A stretch of 7,141 nt of DNA from Planctomycetes bacterium RIFCSPHIGHO2_12_FULL_52_36 (lineage in GTDB: Bacteria > Planctomycetota > Brocadiia > Brocadiales > Bathyanammoxibiaceae). Below are positions 1-5,468 of the stretch, piece after piece. Location of the stretch: the NCBI GenBank assembly GCA_001828545.1, contig MHYW01000094.1, positions 5,097 to 12,237 of the forward strand. The letters run 5' to 3'. A program made the translations under genes and the position numbers. Under the pieces are notes generated by a model. The model saw only the letters and a program-made list of their open reading frames with translations, was not told the origin of the DNA and did not search any database. The first letter of the stretch is position 1. Each line of letters opens with the position of its first letter.

Positions 1-132
1 CCGATGGTAGAGGTATCCGGAGGGGTTACCCTGGAGAACGTAGAGGCCATTGCCAGGACTGGGGTGGACAGAATTTCTGTGGGCGCCCTCACCCACTCCG
101 CAAAGGCGTTGGATGTGTCCCTGGAGATGTAG
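1..132 (+). CDS. nadC: Nicotinate-nucleotide pyrophosphorylase (quinolinate phosphoribosyltransferase), C-terminal fragment
   Basis: An open frame runs in from the left edge and stops at TAG 130-132, giving the last 43 residues of a protein. The stretch EVSGGVTLENV followed by TGVDRISVGALTHSA is the conserved C-terminal part of NadC, where the phosphate-binding end of the barrel lies. NadC converts quinolinate and PRPP to nicotinate mononucleotide, CO2 and pyrophosphate in de novo NAD synthesis in the cytoplasm. The start and most of the gene lie outside the window. It converges on gpsA, with 55 bp between the two stop codons. Its TAG is part of a GTAGGGGC hairpin repeat that begins at 129, so the repeat appears to supply the stop. 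Identity is clear from the motif despite the short fragment. Confidence 0.9.
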   Translation, partial: PMVEVSGGVTLENVEAIARTGVDRISVGALTHSAKALDVSLEM

Positions 133-153
133 GGGCAGGTCTTGCACCTGCCC
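129..153 (+). repeat. GTAGGGGC hairpin repeat, copy A; possible nadC terminator
   Basis: GTAG (129-132) is followed by arm GGGCAGGT (133-140), loop CTTGC (141-145) and arm ACCTGCCC (146-153), a perfect 8-bp G+C-rich stem. The sequence after it, TGTTATTTT, is T-rich enough for the hairpin to act as an intrinsic terminator for nadC, although the T-run is broken. The TAG in the leading GTAG is the nadC stop codon. Copies B (167-191) and C (6694-6718) have the same 25-nt architecture. Confidence 0.75.
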
Positions 154-166
154 TGTTATTTTGGTT

Positions 167-191
167 GGGCAACCGCAAGGGTTGCCCCTAC
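167..191 (-). repeat. GTAGGGGC hairpin repeat, copy B
   Basis: Read on the minus strand: GTAG, arm GGGCAACC, loop CTTGC, arm GGTTGCCC, a perfect 8-bp stem. The stem bases differ from copy A in both arms together, which keeps the pairing. The TAG of the leading GTAG (190-188) is the gpsA stop codon. It lies head to head with copy A in the 55-bp gap between the convergent genes, and may help end gpsA transcription, but no clear T-run follows on the minus strand. Confidence 0.75.
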
Positions 192-1210
192 TCTAGTTCT
201 TCCATCTCTGCCCTGGGGTTACGCATCATAAGATCGCTTACGGCCTGGCGGGGGTCTTTATCCTCATAAAGGATTTGGTATATCTCCTCAGAGATGGGCA
301 TCTCTACCTTATATCTCTCGGCCAGTAATTTCACGGAGCGGGTGGTATAAATGCCTTCGGCCACCTGTTCCATCCCCTCCAGTATATTCTTTAGCCTTCG
401 GCCCTTTCCCAGTTGTTCCCCAACGGAGCGGTTTCTGCCGTACTTACTTGTGCAGGTGGTTATAAGGTCTCCCAGTCCCGTGAGGCCAGAGAAGGTGGCC
501 CGCCTGGCGCCCATCTTTACCCCAAGCCGGGTAATCTCAACCAGTCCCCTGGCAATGAGTGCGGCCTTGGTATTGTCCCCGAACCCCATGCCGTCACATA
601 TCCCGGCGGCGATGGCAATGACGTTCTTTACTGCCGCCCCTACCTCCACACCCACCGTATCCGGGTTAGTGTAGACCCTGAAACGTTCAGTGGTGAAGAT
701 ATGCTGGACCTCTTTAGCCAGGGCCTGTCTCCTGGAGGAGGCCACTACCGTGGTGGGCAGGTCCCTGGCCACTTCTTCGGCATGGCTTGGTCCCAGGAGG
801 AGGGCCAGTCCGCCTGAGGCGGAGTCCCCCAGTACGTCTGATACTACCTGGCTGGCCATGAGGAGGGTCTCGTTCTCTATCCCTTTGACTACGCTCAAGA
901 GGGGGACCTTTGATGGGTAGTGGGGTCTGAACCTCTCCATGACGGAACGCAGATAAGGGGTAGGGATAGCCACTACAAAGAGTTCCCTCTCCTTAGAGGC
1001 AACTGCCAGGTCGGAGGTAAGGGACAGTCCTTTGGGGAGGCTCACTCCAGGGAGGTATTTTACGTTTTCCCTCTTTTCCTCAAGGAATTCCATGTATTCC
1101 TTAGAATTCCCCCAGAGGAGGACGTCCAGTCCCTTTTTGTAGAGGAGGATGGCCAGGGCGGTACCCCAACCACCGTTACCCAGGACAGCTATCTTTTTAA
1201 TAGGCTTCAT
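188..1210 (-). CDS. gpsA: NAD(P)+-dependent glycerol-3-phosphate dehydrogenase
   Basis: A 340-residue protein starting at ATG 1210-1208. It reduces dihydroxyacetone phosphate to sn-glycerol-3-phosphate, the backbone precursor of phospholipids. The N-terminal Rossmann domain opens with GNGGWGTALA at residues 11-20; GPSHAEEVARDLPT follows near 140-153. The C-terminal helical domain holds GAAVKNVIAIAAG with the likely catalytic Lys at about 195, then DNTKAALIARG, GLTGLGDLITTC and GRNRSVGEQLG. Length and motif order are typical of the family. A longer frame opens with TTG at 1246, but those 12 codons lie in a low-complexity C-rich arm, so the ATG is preferred; no Shine-Dalgarno sequence precedes it. 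Residues 130-134 (SASGG) come exactly from a 15-bp palindromic repeat at 809-823. The gene follows glyA by 77 bp and may share its transcript. Confidence 0.95.
   Translation of the reverse strand: MKPIKKIAVLGNGGWGTALAILLYKKGLDVLLWGNSKEYMEFLEEKRENVKYLPGVSLPKGLSLTSDLAVASKERELFVVAIPTPYLRSVMERFRPHYPSKVPLLSVVKGIENETLLMASQVVSDVLGDSASGGLALLLGPSHAEEVARDLPTTVVASSRRQALAKEVQHIFTTERFRVYTNPDTVGVEVGAAVKNVIAIAAGICDGMGFGDNTKAALIARGLVEITRLGVKMGARRATFSGLTGLGDLITTCTSKYGRNRSVGEQLGKGRRLKNILEGMEQVAEGIYTTRSVKLLAERYKVEMPISEEIYQILYEDKDPRQAVSDLMMRNPRAEMEELE
809..823. repeat. 15-bp palindrome TCCGCCTGAGGCGGA, copy 1, inside gpsA
   Basis: Perfect palindrome around a central G, identical to the intergenic copy at 2641-2655. 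On the gpsA strand it fills exactly five codons, TCC GCC TCA GGC GGA, adding Ser-Ala-Ser-Gly-Gly just before the LALLLGPSHAEE strand and motif. Copies 3 (2727-2741) and 4 (5608-5622) differ by one base each. Confidence 0.85.
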
Positions 1211-1287
1211 GTTAGGGGTTAGGGGGTAGGGAGTGGGGAGTAGCAATCTTTTTACTACCCCCTATCCCCTACTCCCTACCCCCTAGT
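1211..1287. repeat. Low-complexity G/C-tract inverted repeat between glyA and gpsA
   Basis: A perfect 15-bp inverted repeat, TAGGGGGTAGGGAGT at 1220-1234 and its complement at 1271-1285, is separated by 36 bases. The plus strand at 1215-1238 has four G-runs (4, 5, 3, 4) with loops of 2-3 bases. The minus strand at 1283-1258 also has four G-runs (5, 3, 4, 5) with loops of 2-4. Both fit the usual G-quadruplex pattern. A transcript running from glyA into gpsA would meet the G-rich arm first, then the C-rich arm next to the gpsA start codon. The spacer fills the whole intergenic gap and shows no Shine-Dalgarno sequence. Confidence 0.75.
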
Positions 1288-2544
1288 TCAAAGGGCTGCC
1301 AGGGCCTCTTGTTCATAGATAGGGAAGGTCTCGCAGAGTTCGTGGACCTCCTTTTTCACCCTCTTTTTTGTCTCTTCGTCCTTTGGGGACAAAAGTATCT
1401 GGTCTATGAACTGGGCAATCTGGGCCATCTCTGGTTCCTTCATCCCTCTGGTGGTACAGGCGGCTACGCCTAGCCTTATACCGCTGGTTTCAAATGGGCT
1501 GCGGGTGTCAAAGGGTATAAGGTTTTTGTTAACGGTTATGGCGGCCTCTCCCAGGCGGCTTGCGGCCTCCTTACCTGAGAGGCCCTTATTGGTAAGGTCC
1601 ACCAGGAATAGGTGATTATCGGTACCTCCGGTGAGGATGGAGTAACCCCTCTCCTGGAGTGCCTGGGCCAGGGCCCTGGAGTTGGCTACGGTCTGCCTCT
1701 GTCTCTCTGCAAAGGCCTCTGTCATGGCCTCTTTAAAGGCTACGGCCTTAGCGGCAATGACGTGCATCAGCGGGCCTCCCTGCATCCCTGGGAATACCAC
1801 CTGGTCTATCTTTTTGGCATATTTGGCCTTGCACAGGATGAGTCCTCCCCTTGGTCCCCCGAGGGTCTTGTGGGTGGTGGAGGTAACAAAGTCGGCGTAG
1901 GGGACTGGGTCAGGATGGACCTTACCGGCAATGAGCCCTGCTATGTGGGCCATGTCTACCATAAGGATGGCCCCTACCTCGTCGGCAATCTCCCTGAACT
2001 TGCTGAAATCTATGGCCCTGGAGTAGGCACTGGCCCCTGCAATGAGGAGGTCGGGCTGGAACTCCTGGGCCTGTTTACGGATGGCCGTGTAGTCCAGGAG
2101 TTTGGTCTCTTTATCCACCCCGTAAGTCTTCGCCTCATAGAGTTGACCTGAGAAGTTCTTCTTGAACCCGTGGGTCAGGTGTCCACCGTGGGTGATGTCC
2201 ATACCCAGGACTTTGCACTCCGGGGCTATGGCGGTGAAATAGACGGCCATATTGGCCTGGGAGCCGGCATGGGGCTGGACGTTGGCGTGTTCGGCCCCGA
2301 AGAGTTCCTTAGCCCTGTCAATGGCAAGTTTCTCCACCACGTCAACGTGTTCACACCCGCCGTAGTAACGCTTGCCCGGATAGCCCTCGGCGTATTTATT
2401 TGTAAGGACGGAGCCCTGGGCCTGGAGCACTGCCGGAGTGCAGTAGTTTTCTGAGGCAATGAGTTCCAGGTGGGTCTTCTGTCTCTCCATTTCTCCTTTA
2501 ATAGCCTGCCATACTTCAGGGTCAACTTGTTTCAGGGGGTCCAT
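1288..2544 (-). CDS. glyA: Serine hydroxymethyltransferase
   Basis: A 418-residue cytosolic pyridoxal-phosphate enzyme that converts serine and tetrahydrofolate to glycine and 5,10-methylenetetrahydrofolate, the main one-carbon entry point. Family landmarks in order: LIASENYCTPAVLQAQGS near 28-45, YAEGYPGKRYYGGCEHVD at 51-68, QPHAGSQANMAVY at 90-102, the cofactor-binding DMAHIAGL at 197-204, the Schiff-base lysine at 226 in TTHKTLGGPRGG, and SGIRLGVAACTTRG near 354-367. Length matches the bacterial family (about 410-420). The ATG at 2544-2542 is preceded by AAAGGAA six bases upstream, a reasonable ribosome binding site. It lies 155 bp downstream of prfB on the same strand, with a palindromic element between, and 77 bp upstream of gpsA. 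No separate promoter is obvious, so co-transcription from prfB is possible. Confidence 0.97.
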   Translation of the reverse strand: MDPLKQVDPEVWQAIKGEMERQKTHLELIASENYCTPAVLQAQGSVLTNKYAEGYPGKRYYGGCEHVDVVEKLAIDRAKELFGAEHANVQPHAGSQANMAVYFTAIAPECKVLGMDITHGGHLTHGFKKNFSGQLYEAKTYGVDKETKLLDYTAIRKQAQEFQPDLLIAGASAYSRAIDFSKFREIADEVGAILMVDMAHIAGLIAGKVHPDPVPYADFVTSTTHKTLGGPRGGLILCKAKYAKKIDQVVFPGMQGGPLMHVIAAKAVAFKEAMTEAFAERQRQTVANSRALAQALQERGYSILTGGTDNHLFLVDLTNKGLSGKEAASRLGEAAITVNKNLIPFDTRSPFETSGIRLGVAACTTRGMKEPEMAQIAQFIDQILLSPKDEETKKRVKKEVHELCETFPIYEQEALAAL

Positions 2545-2577
2545 TTTTATTTCCTTTCCCTCATCACACCCGTTTTA

Positions 2578-2684
2578 TGTAGCGTGCGACCTCGTGTCGC
2601 ACGGATTTTGGTCCTTCGTTTAAACGGCGTGCGAGACAAGTCCGCCTGAGGCGGATCTGCCTCAGGCATGACTCGCACGCTACA
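2578..2684. repeat. 107-bp palindromic element with 12-bp terminal inverted repeats (glyA-prfB gap)
   Basis: The ends TGTAGCGTGCGA (2578-2589) and TCGCACGCTACA (2673-2684) are perfect inverted repeats. Nested inside are a hairpin CGTGCGAC/GTCGCACG (2583-2590 with 2596-2603), a second inverted pair GCGTGCGAG/CTCGCACGC (2627-2635 with 2672-2680), the 15-bp palindrome at 2641-2655 and a related small palindrome TGCCTCAGGCA at 2658-2668. No protein is encoded. The element resembles REP- or MITE-like sequences and fills most of the glyA-prfB gap. Confidence 0.75.
2641..2655. repeat. 15-bp palindrome TCCGCCTGAGGCGGA, copy 2, intergenic
   Basis: Perfect copy inside the 107-bp element. It is the same 15 bases found within gpsA at 809-823, which suggests that this larger element is a source or host of the short repeat. 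Confidence 0.85.
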
Positions 2685-2699
2685 CTCTCTGAACTATGT

Positions 2700-3831
2700 T
2701 TAAGTGGCCTTGGTCTGTAGCGTGTCTCCACCTGAGGCGGAGGCCTCACGATTGGCCAGTCTGTATCTGAGATAGGCGTCCAGGAAGGCGTCTATGTCGC
2801 CATCCAGCACCGCCCGGGCATTGCTGGTCTCTCTCCCCGTGCGAAGGTCTTTTACCAGGTTATAGGGATGGAGTACGTAGGAGCGGATTTGATAGCCCCA
2901 GGCAATCTCCCCCTTTTCATCGTAGAGCTGGGAGAGTTGCTTCATCCTTTCGGCCTCCTTTAGCTGGTATAACCTTGCCTTGAGCATGTTCATGGCCGTC
3001 CTGCGGTTCTGATGCTGGGAGCGCTCGTTCTGGCACTGTATAACGATTCCTGTGGGGATATGGATTATTCTGACGGCAGAGGACGTCTTGTTGACGTGTT
3101 GTCCTCCTGCCCCGCCGGCCCGGAAGGTCTCTGTCTTCAGGTCTTCCTCCCGGATTTCTACTTCGCCTTCCTCCTCAATCTCAGGGAGGACGTCTACGGC
3201 GGCAAAAGAGGTGTGTCTCCTCTGGTTGGCGTCAAACGGTGAAATCCTTACCAGCCTGTGCACCCCTGCCTCTCCGCAGAGGTAGCCATAGGCCCGTTCT
3301 CCTTTTACGTGTAAGACCACCCTTTTTATCCCGGCCTCCTCACCGGGCTGGATGTCTACCGTATCCTGGGTATAACCGTTTTTTTCCATCCAGCGGAGGT
3401 ACATCCTCAGGAGCATGGCAACCCAGTCGCAGGATTCCGTCCCGCCGGCCCCGGCATGGATGCTAAGGTAGGCGTTGCAGTGGTCATGGGGTTGGTTGAG
3501 GAGGGTCTTGAGTTCAAACTTATCCAGCTTTCCCTGGAAGGTACGGAGGTTTTGTTCTAGTTCTTCTGTAAAACTTGAGTCTTCTTCTGCAAGCTGGTCA
3601 AGAAGCACCACTTCCTCCCAGGACTTTTCCAATTCTTTAAAGGGAATCGTTATCTCTTTGAGTGCCTTGAGTCTCTTCAGGGTTTCCTGAGACTTGTCTT
3701 TGTCCTTCCACAGGTTCCCGGAGGCTAGCTTTTTCTCAAGCAGGGCTAGCTCCCTTTCTTTGGCCCCCAGGTCAAAGAGAGTCCCTTAGGCTTATGAGGC
3801 GTGTTTGGAAGAGATTAAAGTCTTTCAGCAT
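2700..3831 (-). CDS. prfB: Peptide chain release factor 2 (programmed +1 frameshift)
   Basis: Recognises UGA and UAA stop codons and triggers peptide release on the ribosome. It is encoded in two frames: ATG 3831-3829 begins 19 codons ending CTT TGA (stop 3774-3772); skipping T3774 enters the frame that runs to TAA at 2702-2700, giving about 376 residues (E. coli RF2 has 365). The stop-recognition motif SPF is at residues 197-199, and the catalytic GGQ of the peptidyl-tRNA hydrolysis loop is at 242-244 in GGAGGQHVNKT. GAGGTESCDWVAMLLRMYLRW is typical of the family. AAAAGG precedes the ATG by nine bases. The last 14 or so residues (ASASGGDTLQTKAT) exceed the usual end and come largely from repeat sequence at 2716-2741. 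Counting only the frame after the shift would lose at least the first 19 residues, and about 66 if the first start codon in that frame (TTG at 3632) were used. Confidence 0.95.
2716..2741. repeat. Partial palindromic element inside the prfB 3' end, with 15-bp palindrome copy 3
   Basis: TGTAGCGTG at 2716-2724 matches the terminal arm of the 107-bp element, and 2727-2741 is TCCACCTGAGGCGGA, the 15-bp palindrome with one change. On the prfB strand the palindrome fills exactly five codons, TCC GCC TCA GGT GGA, encoding Ser-Ala-Ser-Gly-Gly. This is the same peptide in the same frame as in gpsA. Confidence 0.75.
3772..3786 (-). promoter_or_regulatory. prfB programmed +1 frameshift site
   Basis: On the minus strand the sequence reads AGGGAC TCT CTT TGA C. 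The AGGG lies in the same register relative to CTT TGA C as the internal Shine-Dalgarno-like AGGGGG of E. coli prfB. In that known mechanism, slow UGA reading when RF2 is scarce lets the ribosome slip from CTT to TTT and continue in the +1 frame, giving autoregulation. Here the downstream frame encodes the rest of RF2 without a break. Confidence 0.93.
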
Positions 3832-3867
3832 AGTTTTGTACCTTTTGAACTTTGAATTTATAAAGAT

Positions 3868-3896
3868 ATTTTATCTGGTTTCTTCGGAAAAGTCAA
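3868..3896 (-). promoter_or_regulatory. Likely sigma-70 promoter of prfB
   Basis: TTGACT (3896-3891), a 17-base spacer and TAAAAT (3873-3868) on the minus strand are close to consensus. Transcription would start near 3861, about 30 bases before the prfB ATG. It probably drives prfB and perhaps glyA and gpsA. It is divergent from the promoter at 3924-3951. Confidence 0.6.
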
Positions 3897-3923
3897 ACGG
3901 CTTTTGGGGGTAGTCTTAATTCT

Positions 3924-3951
3924 TTGAAAAGGGCCGTCCTTGTGATAAAAT
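3924..3951 (+). promoter_or_regulatory. Likely promoter of the DUF2442-DUF4160 accessory genes
   Basis: TTGAAA (3924-3929), a 16-base spacer and TAAAAT (3946-3951), with TG one base before the -10 as in extended -10 promoters. Transcription would start near 3958, leaving a leader of about 36 bases before the ATG at 3995. It lies back to back with the prfB promoter, with 27 bp between the two -35 boxes. Confidence 0.55.
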
Positions 3952-3994
3952 GTCTCTGAACCAAAAGGGGTGAAGAATTGAACAGGAGCAGATT

Positions 3995-4252
3995 ATGCAT
4001 TGCGTTGTAGAAGTTAAACCGTTGACCGGTTTTAAAATTTGGTTAAAGTTTTCTGATGGGGTAGAAGGGGCGGTAGACCTCTCTGACATCGCAGGTAAAG
4101 GAGTCTTTGAAGCCTGGAAGGAGCCTGGGGTGTTTGATTCTGTATTTATTGACCCTGTAAGCCACACTATAGCCTGGCCTGGGGGTATTGACCTCTGCCC
4201 CGACTCACTCTACGCCGAGGTGACTGGAAAAGATATTTTCGCCAGAGGCTAA
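3995..4252 (+). CDS. DUF2442 domain protein
   Basis: An 85-residue protein of the DUF2442 family, whose biochemical role is unknown to me. The family pattern is visible: VVEVKPLTGFKIWLKFSDG (residues 4-22), then VDLSDIAGKGVFEAW, a hydrophobic FDSVFID strand, and the diagnostic HTIAWPGGIDLCPDSLYAEV (57-76). There is no signal peptide or membrane segment, so it should be cytoplasmic. AGGAG at 3984-3988 lies six bases before the ATG, which fixes the start. A DUF4160 gene follows 36 bp downstream on the same strand; I recall this pair often being adjacent in bacteria and regarded as toxin-antitoxin-like, but that is not demonstrated here. A degenerate palindromic repeat begins at the last base of its TAA. 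Family assignment is firm, function is open. Confidence 0.85.
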   Translation: MHCVVEVKPLTGFKIWLKFSDGVEGAVDLSDIAGKGVFEAWKEPGVFDSVFIDPVSHTIAWPGGIDLCPDSLYAEVTGKDIFARG

Positions 4253-4270
4253 TCTGCCTATGGCATGACT
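4252..4270. repeat. Degenerate copy of a palindromic repeat segment
   Basis: These 19 bases match 2655-2673 of the 107-bp element at 17 positions; the only differences are two central bases (AT for CA). It starts at the last base of the DUF2442 stop codon and lies in the 36-bp gap before the DUF4160 gene. Confidence 0.6.
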
Positions 4271-4288
4271 GGTCACTGAGGGCGAGAA

Positions 4289-4549
4289 ATGCCCGAAATA
4301 AGTAGATTTTATGGAATTAGTATTTACATGTACTTCAGGGAACACAAGCCCCCTCACTTCCATGCCGTTTATGGGGAGAACGGGGCCTTAATCTCCATAG
4401 AGACTTTGGGCCTTGTATCAGGATGGCTTCCACCTAGAGTAATGGGATTAGTAGTGGAGTGGGCTTCTTTGCATAAAGAAGAGCTTAAAAGAAATTGGGG
4501 CAAGGCCTGCAACCATCAAAAACCCGATAAAATAGAACCACTTAAGTAA
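4289..4549 (+). CDS. DUF4160 domain protein
   Basis: An 86-residue DUF4160 family protein. The family signature runs almost end to end: MPEISRFYGISIYMYFREH, then PPHFHAVYGE (22-31, with the conserved His-Phe-His), ISIETL, GWLPPRVMGLVVEWA with the conserved Leu-Pro-Pro-Arg, LHKEELKRNW, and a final KIEPL. GAGGG at 4278-4282 lies six bases before the ATG. It is probably translated from the same message as the DUF2442 gene. Some workers have suggested that such pairs are toxin-antitoxin-like; if so, which partner is toxic cannot be told from this sequence. The PHFHA motif might bind metal or a nucleotide, but this is a guess. It lacks signal peptide and membrane segments. Confidence 0.85.
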   Translation: MPEISRFYGISIYMYFREHKPPHFHAVYGENGALISIETLGLVSGWLPPRVMGLVVEWASLHKEELKRNWGKACNHQKPDKIEPLK

Positions 4550-4563
4550 TTCTATGAAAAGTA

Positions 4564-4589
4564 GTAGGGTGCGTTTCAACGCACCCTAC
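4564..4589. repeat. Perfect 12-bp hairpin GTAGGGTGCGTT / AACGCACCCTAC
   Basis: Arms at 4564-4575 and 4578-4589 with a two-base loop. It lies 14 bp after the DUF4160 stop and 15 bp before the strong ribosome binding site of the next gene. There is no T-run after it, so it is not a classic terminator. The GTAGGG start recalls the 25-nt hairpin family, but the stem is different and symmetrical. It may insulate or modulate expression between the two genes, or simply be a dispersed palindrome. Confidence 0.75.
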
Positions 4590-4604
4590 AAGGCTGAAAC
4601 AACA

Positions 4605-4614
4605 TAAGGAGGTG
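4605..4614 (+). promoter_or_regulatory. Strong ribosome binding site of the Nmad3-like gene
   Basis: TAAGGAGGTG is a near-perfect complement of the 16S rRNA 3' end, eight bases before ATG 4623. It is the strongest ribosome binding site in the window and settles the start of this gene. Confidence 0.85.
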
Positions 4615-4622
4615 TAACGAAT

Positions 4623-5468
4623 ATGAAGATTTTTACCATTAATGTAGGTGCGAATGCTAGTCATGCTAATAGTGGGTTAAAAAGCCCTATCTTCCCCGAC
4701 AATAAATTTGAGTTCATACCCATAGATTGTGATTATTATAAGAGTAGTGAGTTTATTACTTATAAAGAGTTGCATTCCTTTAACAAGACCGAAAATAAGC
4801 TTACAAAATATATGCCAGAAAATTGGTGGGATAAAAAAGTGCATAATGACCCAGATTGGGAGAATATGACCTATGGGGACTTTTGTAACGATAAATCTAG
4901 AGCAGCAAGACTGAAGGAGGTGGGGAAAGGAGATTTTCTGCTTTTTTGGTCTAGGCTTTATAAGTGGGACGAGGGATTTGTTGATAAGGGGAATCTCTGC
5001 CTCATAGGGTTTATTAAGGTAGAGGATGTTTTCAAGATAGAAGAAGGAAAGATTTCAAATGGGGAAGAAGTTTTCAGGAAAGATAGGATAAATAAGATAC
5101 CTGAACAGTTGAGGAAGAACGCTCATGTCCAAGCATGGATAAGGGGTGAGGATAAAAATTTTTGGGACGGTGCTTGGATTTTTGTGGGTTCAAAGAAGAA
5201 TTCTATAAGATTTAAAAAGGCAGTAATGCTGGAATGGGACTGGGCCACAAAGGTTTTTCAAGATAAGGAAGGTAACTCTTGGAAAAGGGCTAGTAATAAA
5301 GGTACAGAACAACAAAGAATAGGGTCCTATTTGCGTGCCTGTCGTTGTCAATTAGATTCTAATACCAAAGAAGATGGTGAGAGGTTAAAAGAGTTGTTGA
5401 AAAAGATACGCAAGTTGAATGATGTGGGACCTCTGCAAAAGTCGCTACAGCACCCTTTGTCATTCTGA
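4623..5468 (+). CDS. Nmad3-like protein (possible nucleotide modification associated domain 3)
   Basis: A 281-residue soluble protein. The opening MKIFTINVGANASHANSGLK followed by SPIFPDNKFEFIPID, then DPDWENMTYGD (76-86), LKEVGKGDFLLFWSRLY (96-112) and LIGFIKVEDVF (126-136) recall the Nmad3 family. That family was predicted from gene context and domain analysis to be linked with DNA base modification systems; no enzyme activity is established that I know of. There are no membrane segments or signal peptide. The gene is visibly more A+T-rich than its neighbours, suggesting transfer. The final residues, about VGPLQKSLQHPLSF, are encoded by repeat sequence beginning at 5428, and the TGA lies in the TGTCATTCTGAG repeat end, so the original C-terminus may have been replaced. 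The hairpin at 4564-4589 separates it from the DUF4160 gene. The family call comes from motif recall only. Confidence 0.5.
   Translation: MKIFTINVGANASHANSGLKSPIFPDNKFEFIPIDCDYYKSSEFITYKELHSFNKTENKLTKYMPENWWDKKVHNDPDWENMTYGDFCNDKSRAARLKEVGKGDFLLFWSRLYKWDEGFVDKGNLCLIGFIKVEDVFKIEEGKISNGEEVFRKDRINKIPEQLRKNAHVQAWIRGEDKNFWDGAWIFVGSKKNSIRFKKAVMLEWDWATKVFQDKEGNSWKRASNKGTEQQRIGSYLRACRCQLDSNTKEDGERLKELLKKIRKLNDVGPLQKSLQHPLSF

Noticed and set aside
129..191. CRISPR or tandem array from the two adjacent hairpins
   Set aside because: There are only two copies in opposite orientation with no regular spacer, so a convergent terminator or repeat pair explains it better.
413..817. 134-residue plus-strand open frame
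   Set aside because: It is antisense to gpsA, with no ribosome binding site or recognisable domain.
1211..1246. Extension of gpsA upstream to TTG at 1246
   Set aside because: The 12 extra codons (Pro/Leu/Thr-rich) come from a low-complexity C-tract. The ATG at 1210 sits at the usual distance before the GNGGWG motif.
1612..2151. 179-residue plus-strand open frame
   Set aside because: It is antisense to glyA, which is certain from its motifs. Long antisense frames are expected opposite G+C-rich genes.
2564..2749. 61-residue minus-strand open frame
   Set aside because: It lies across the palindromic element and the prfB end, has no ribosome binding site, and its arginine- and serine-rich product reflects the repeat composition.
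3772..3774. Frameshift mutation or pseudogene in prfB
   Set aside because: The CTT TGA C context with an in-register AGGG is the known programmed site, and both parts are otherwise intact.
3916..4167. 83-residue minus-strand open frame
   Set aside because: It runs antisense through the well-supported DUF2442 gene and its promoter and shows no family features.
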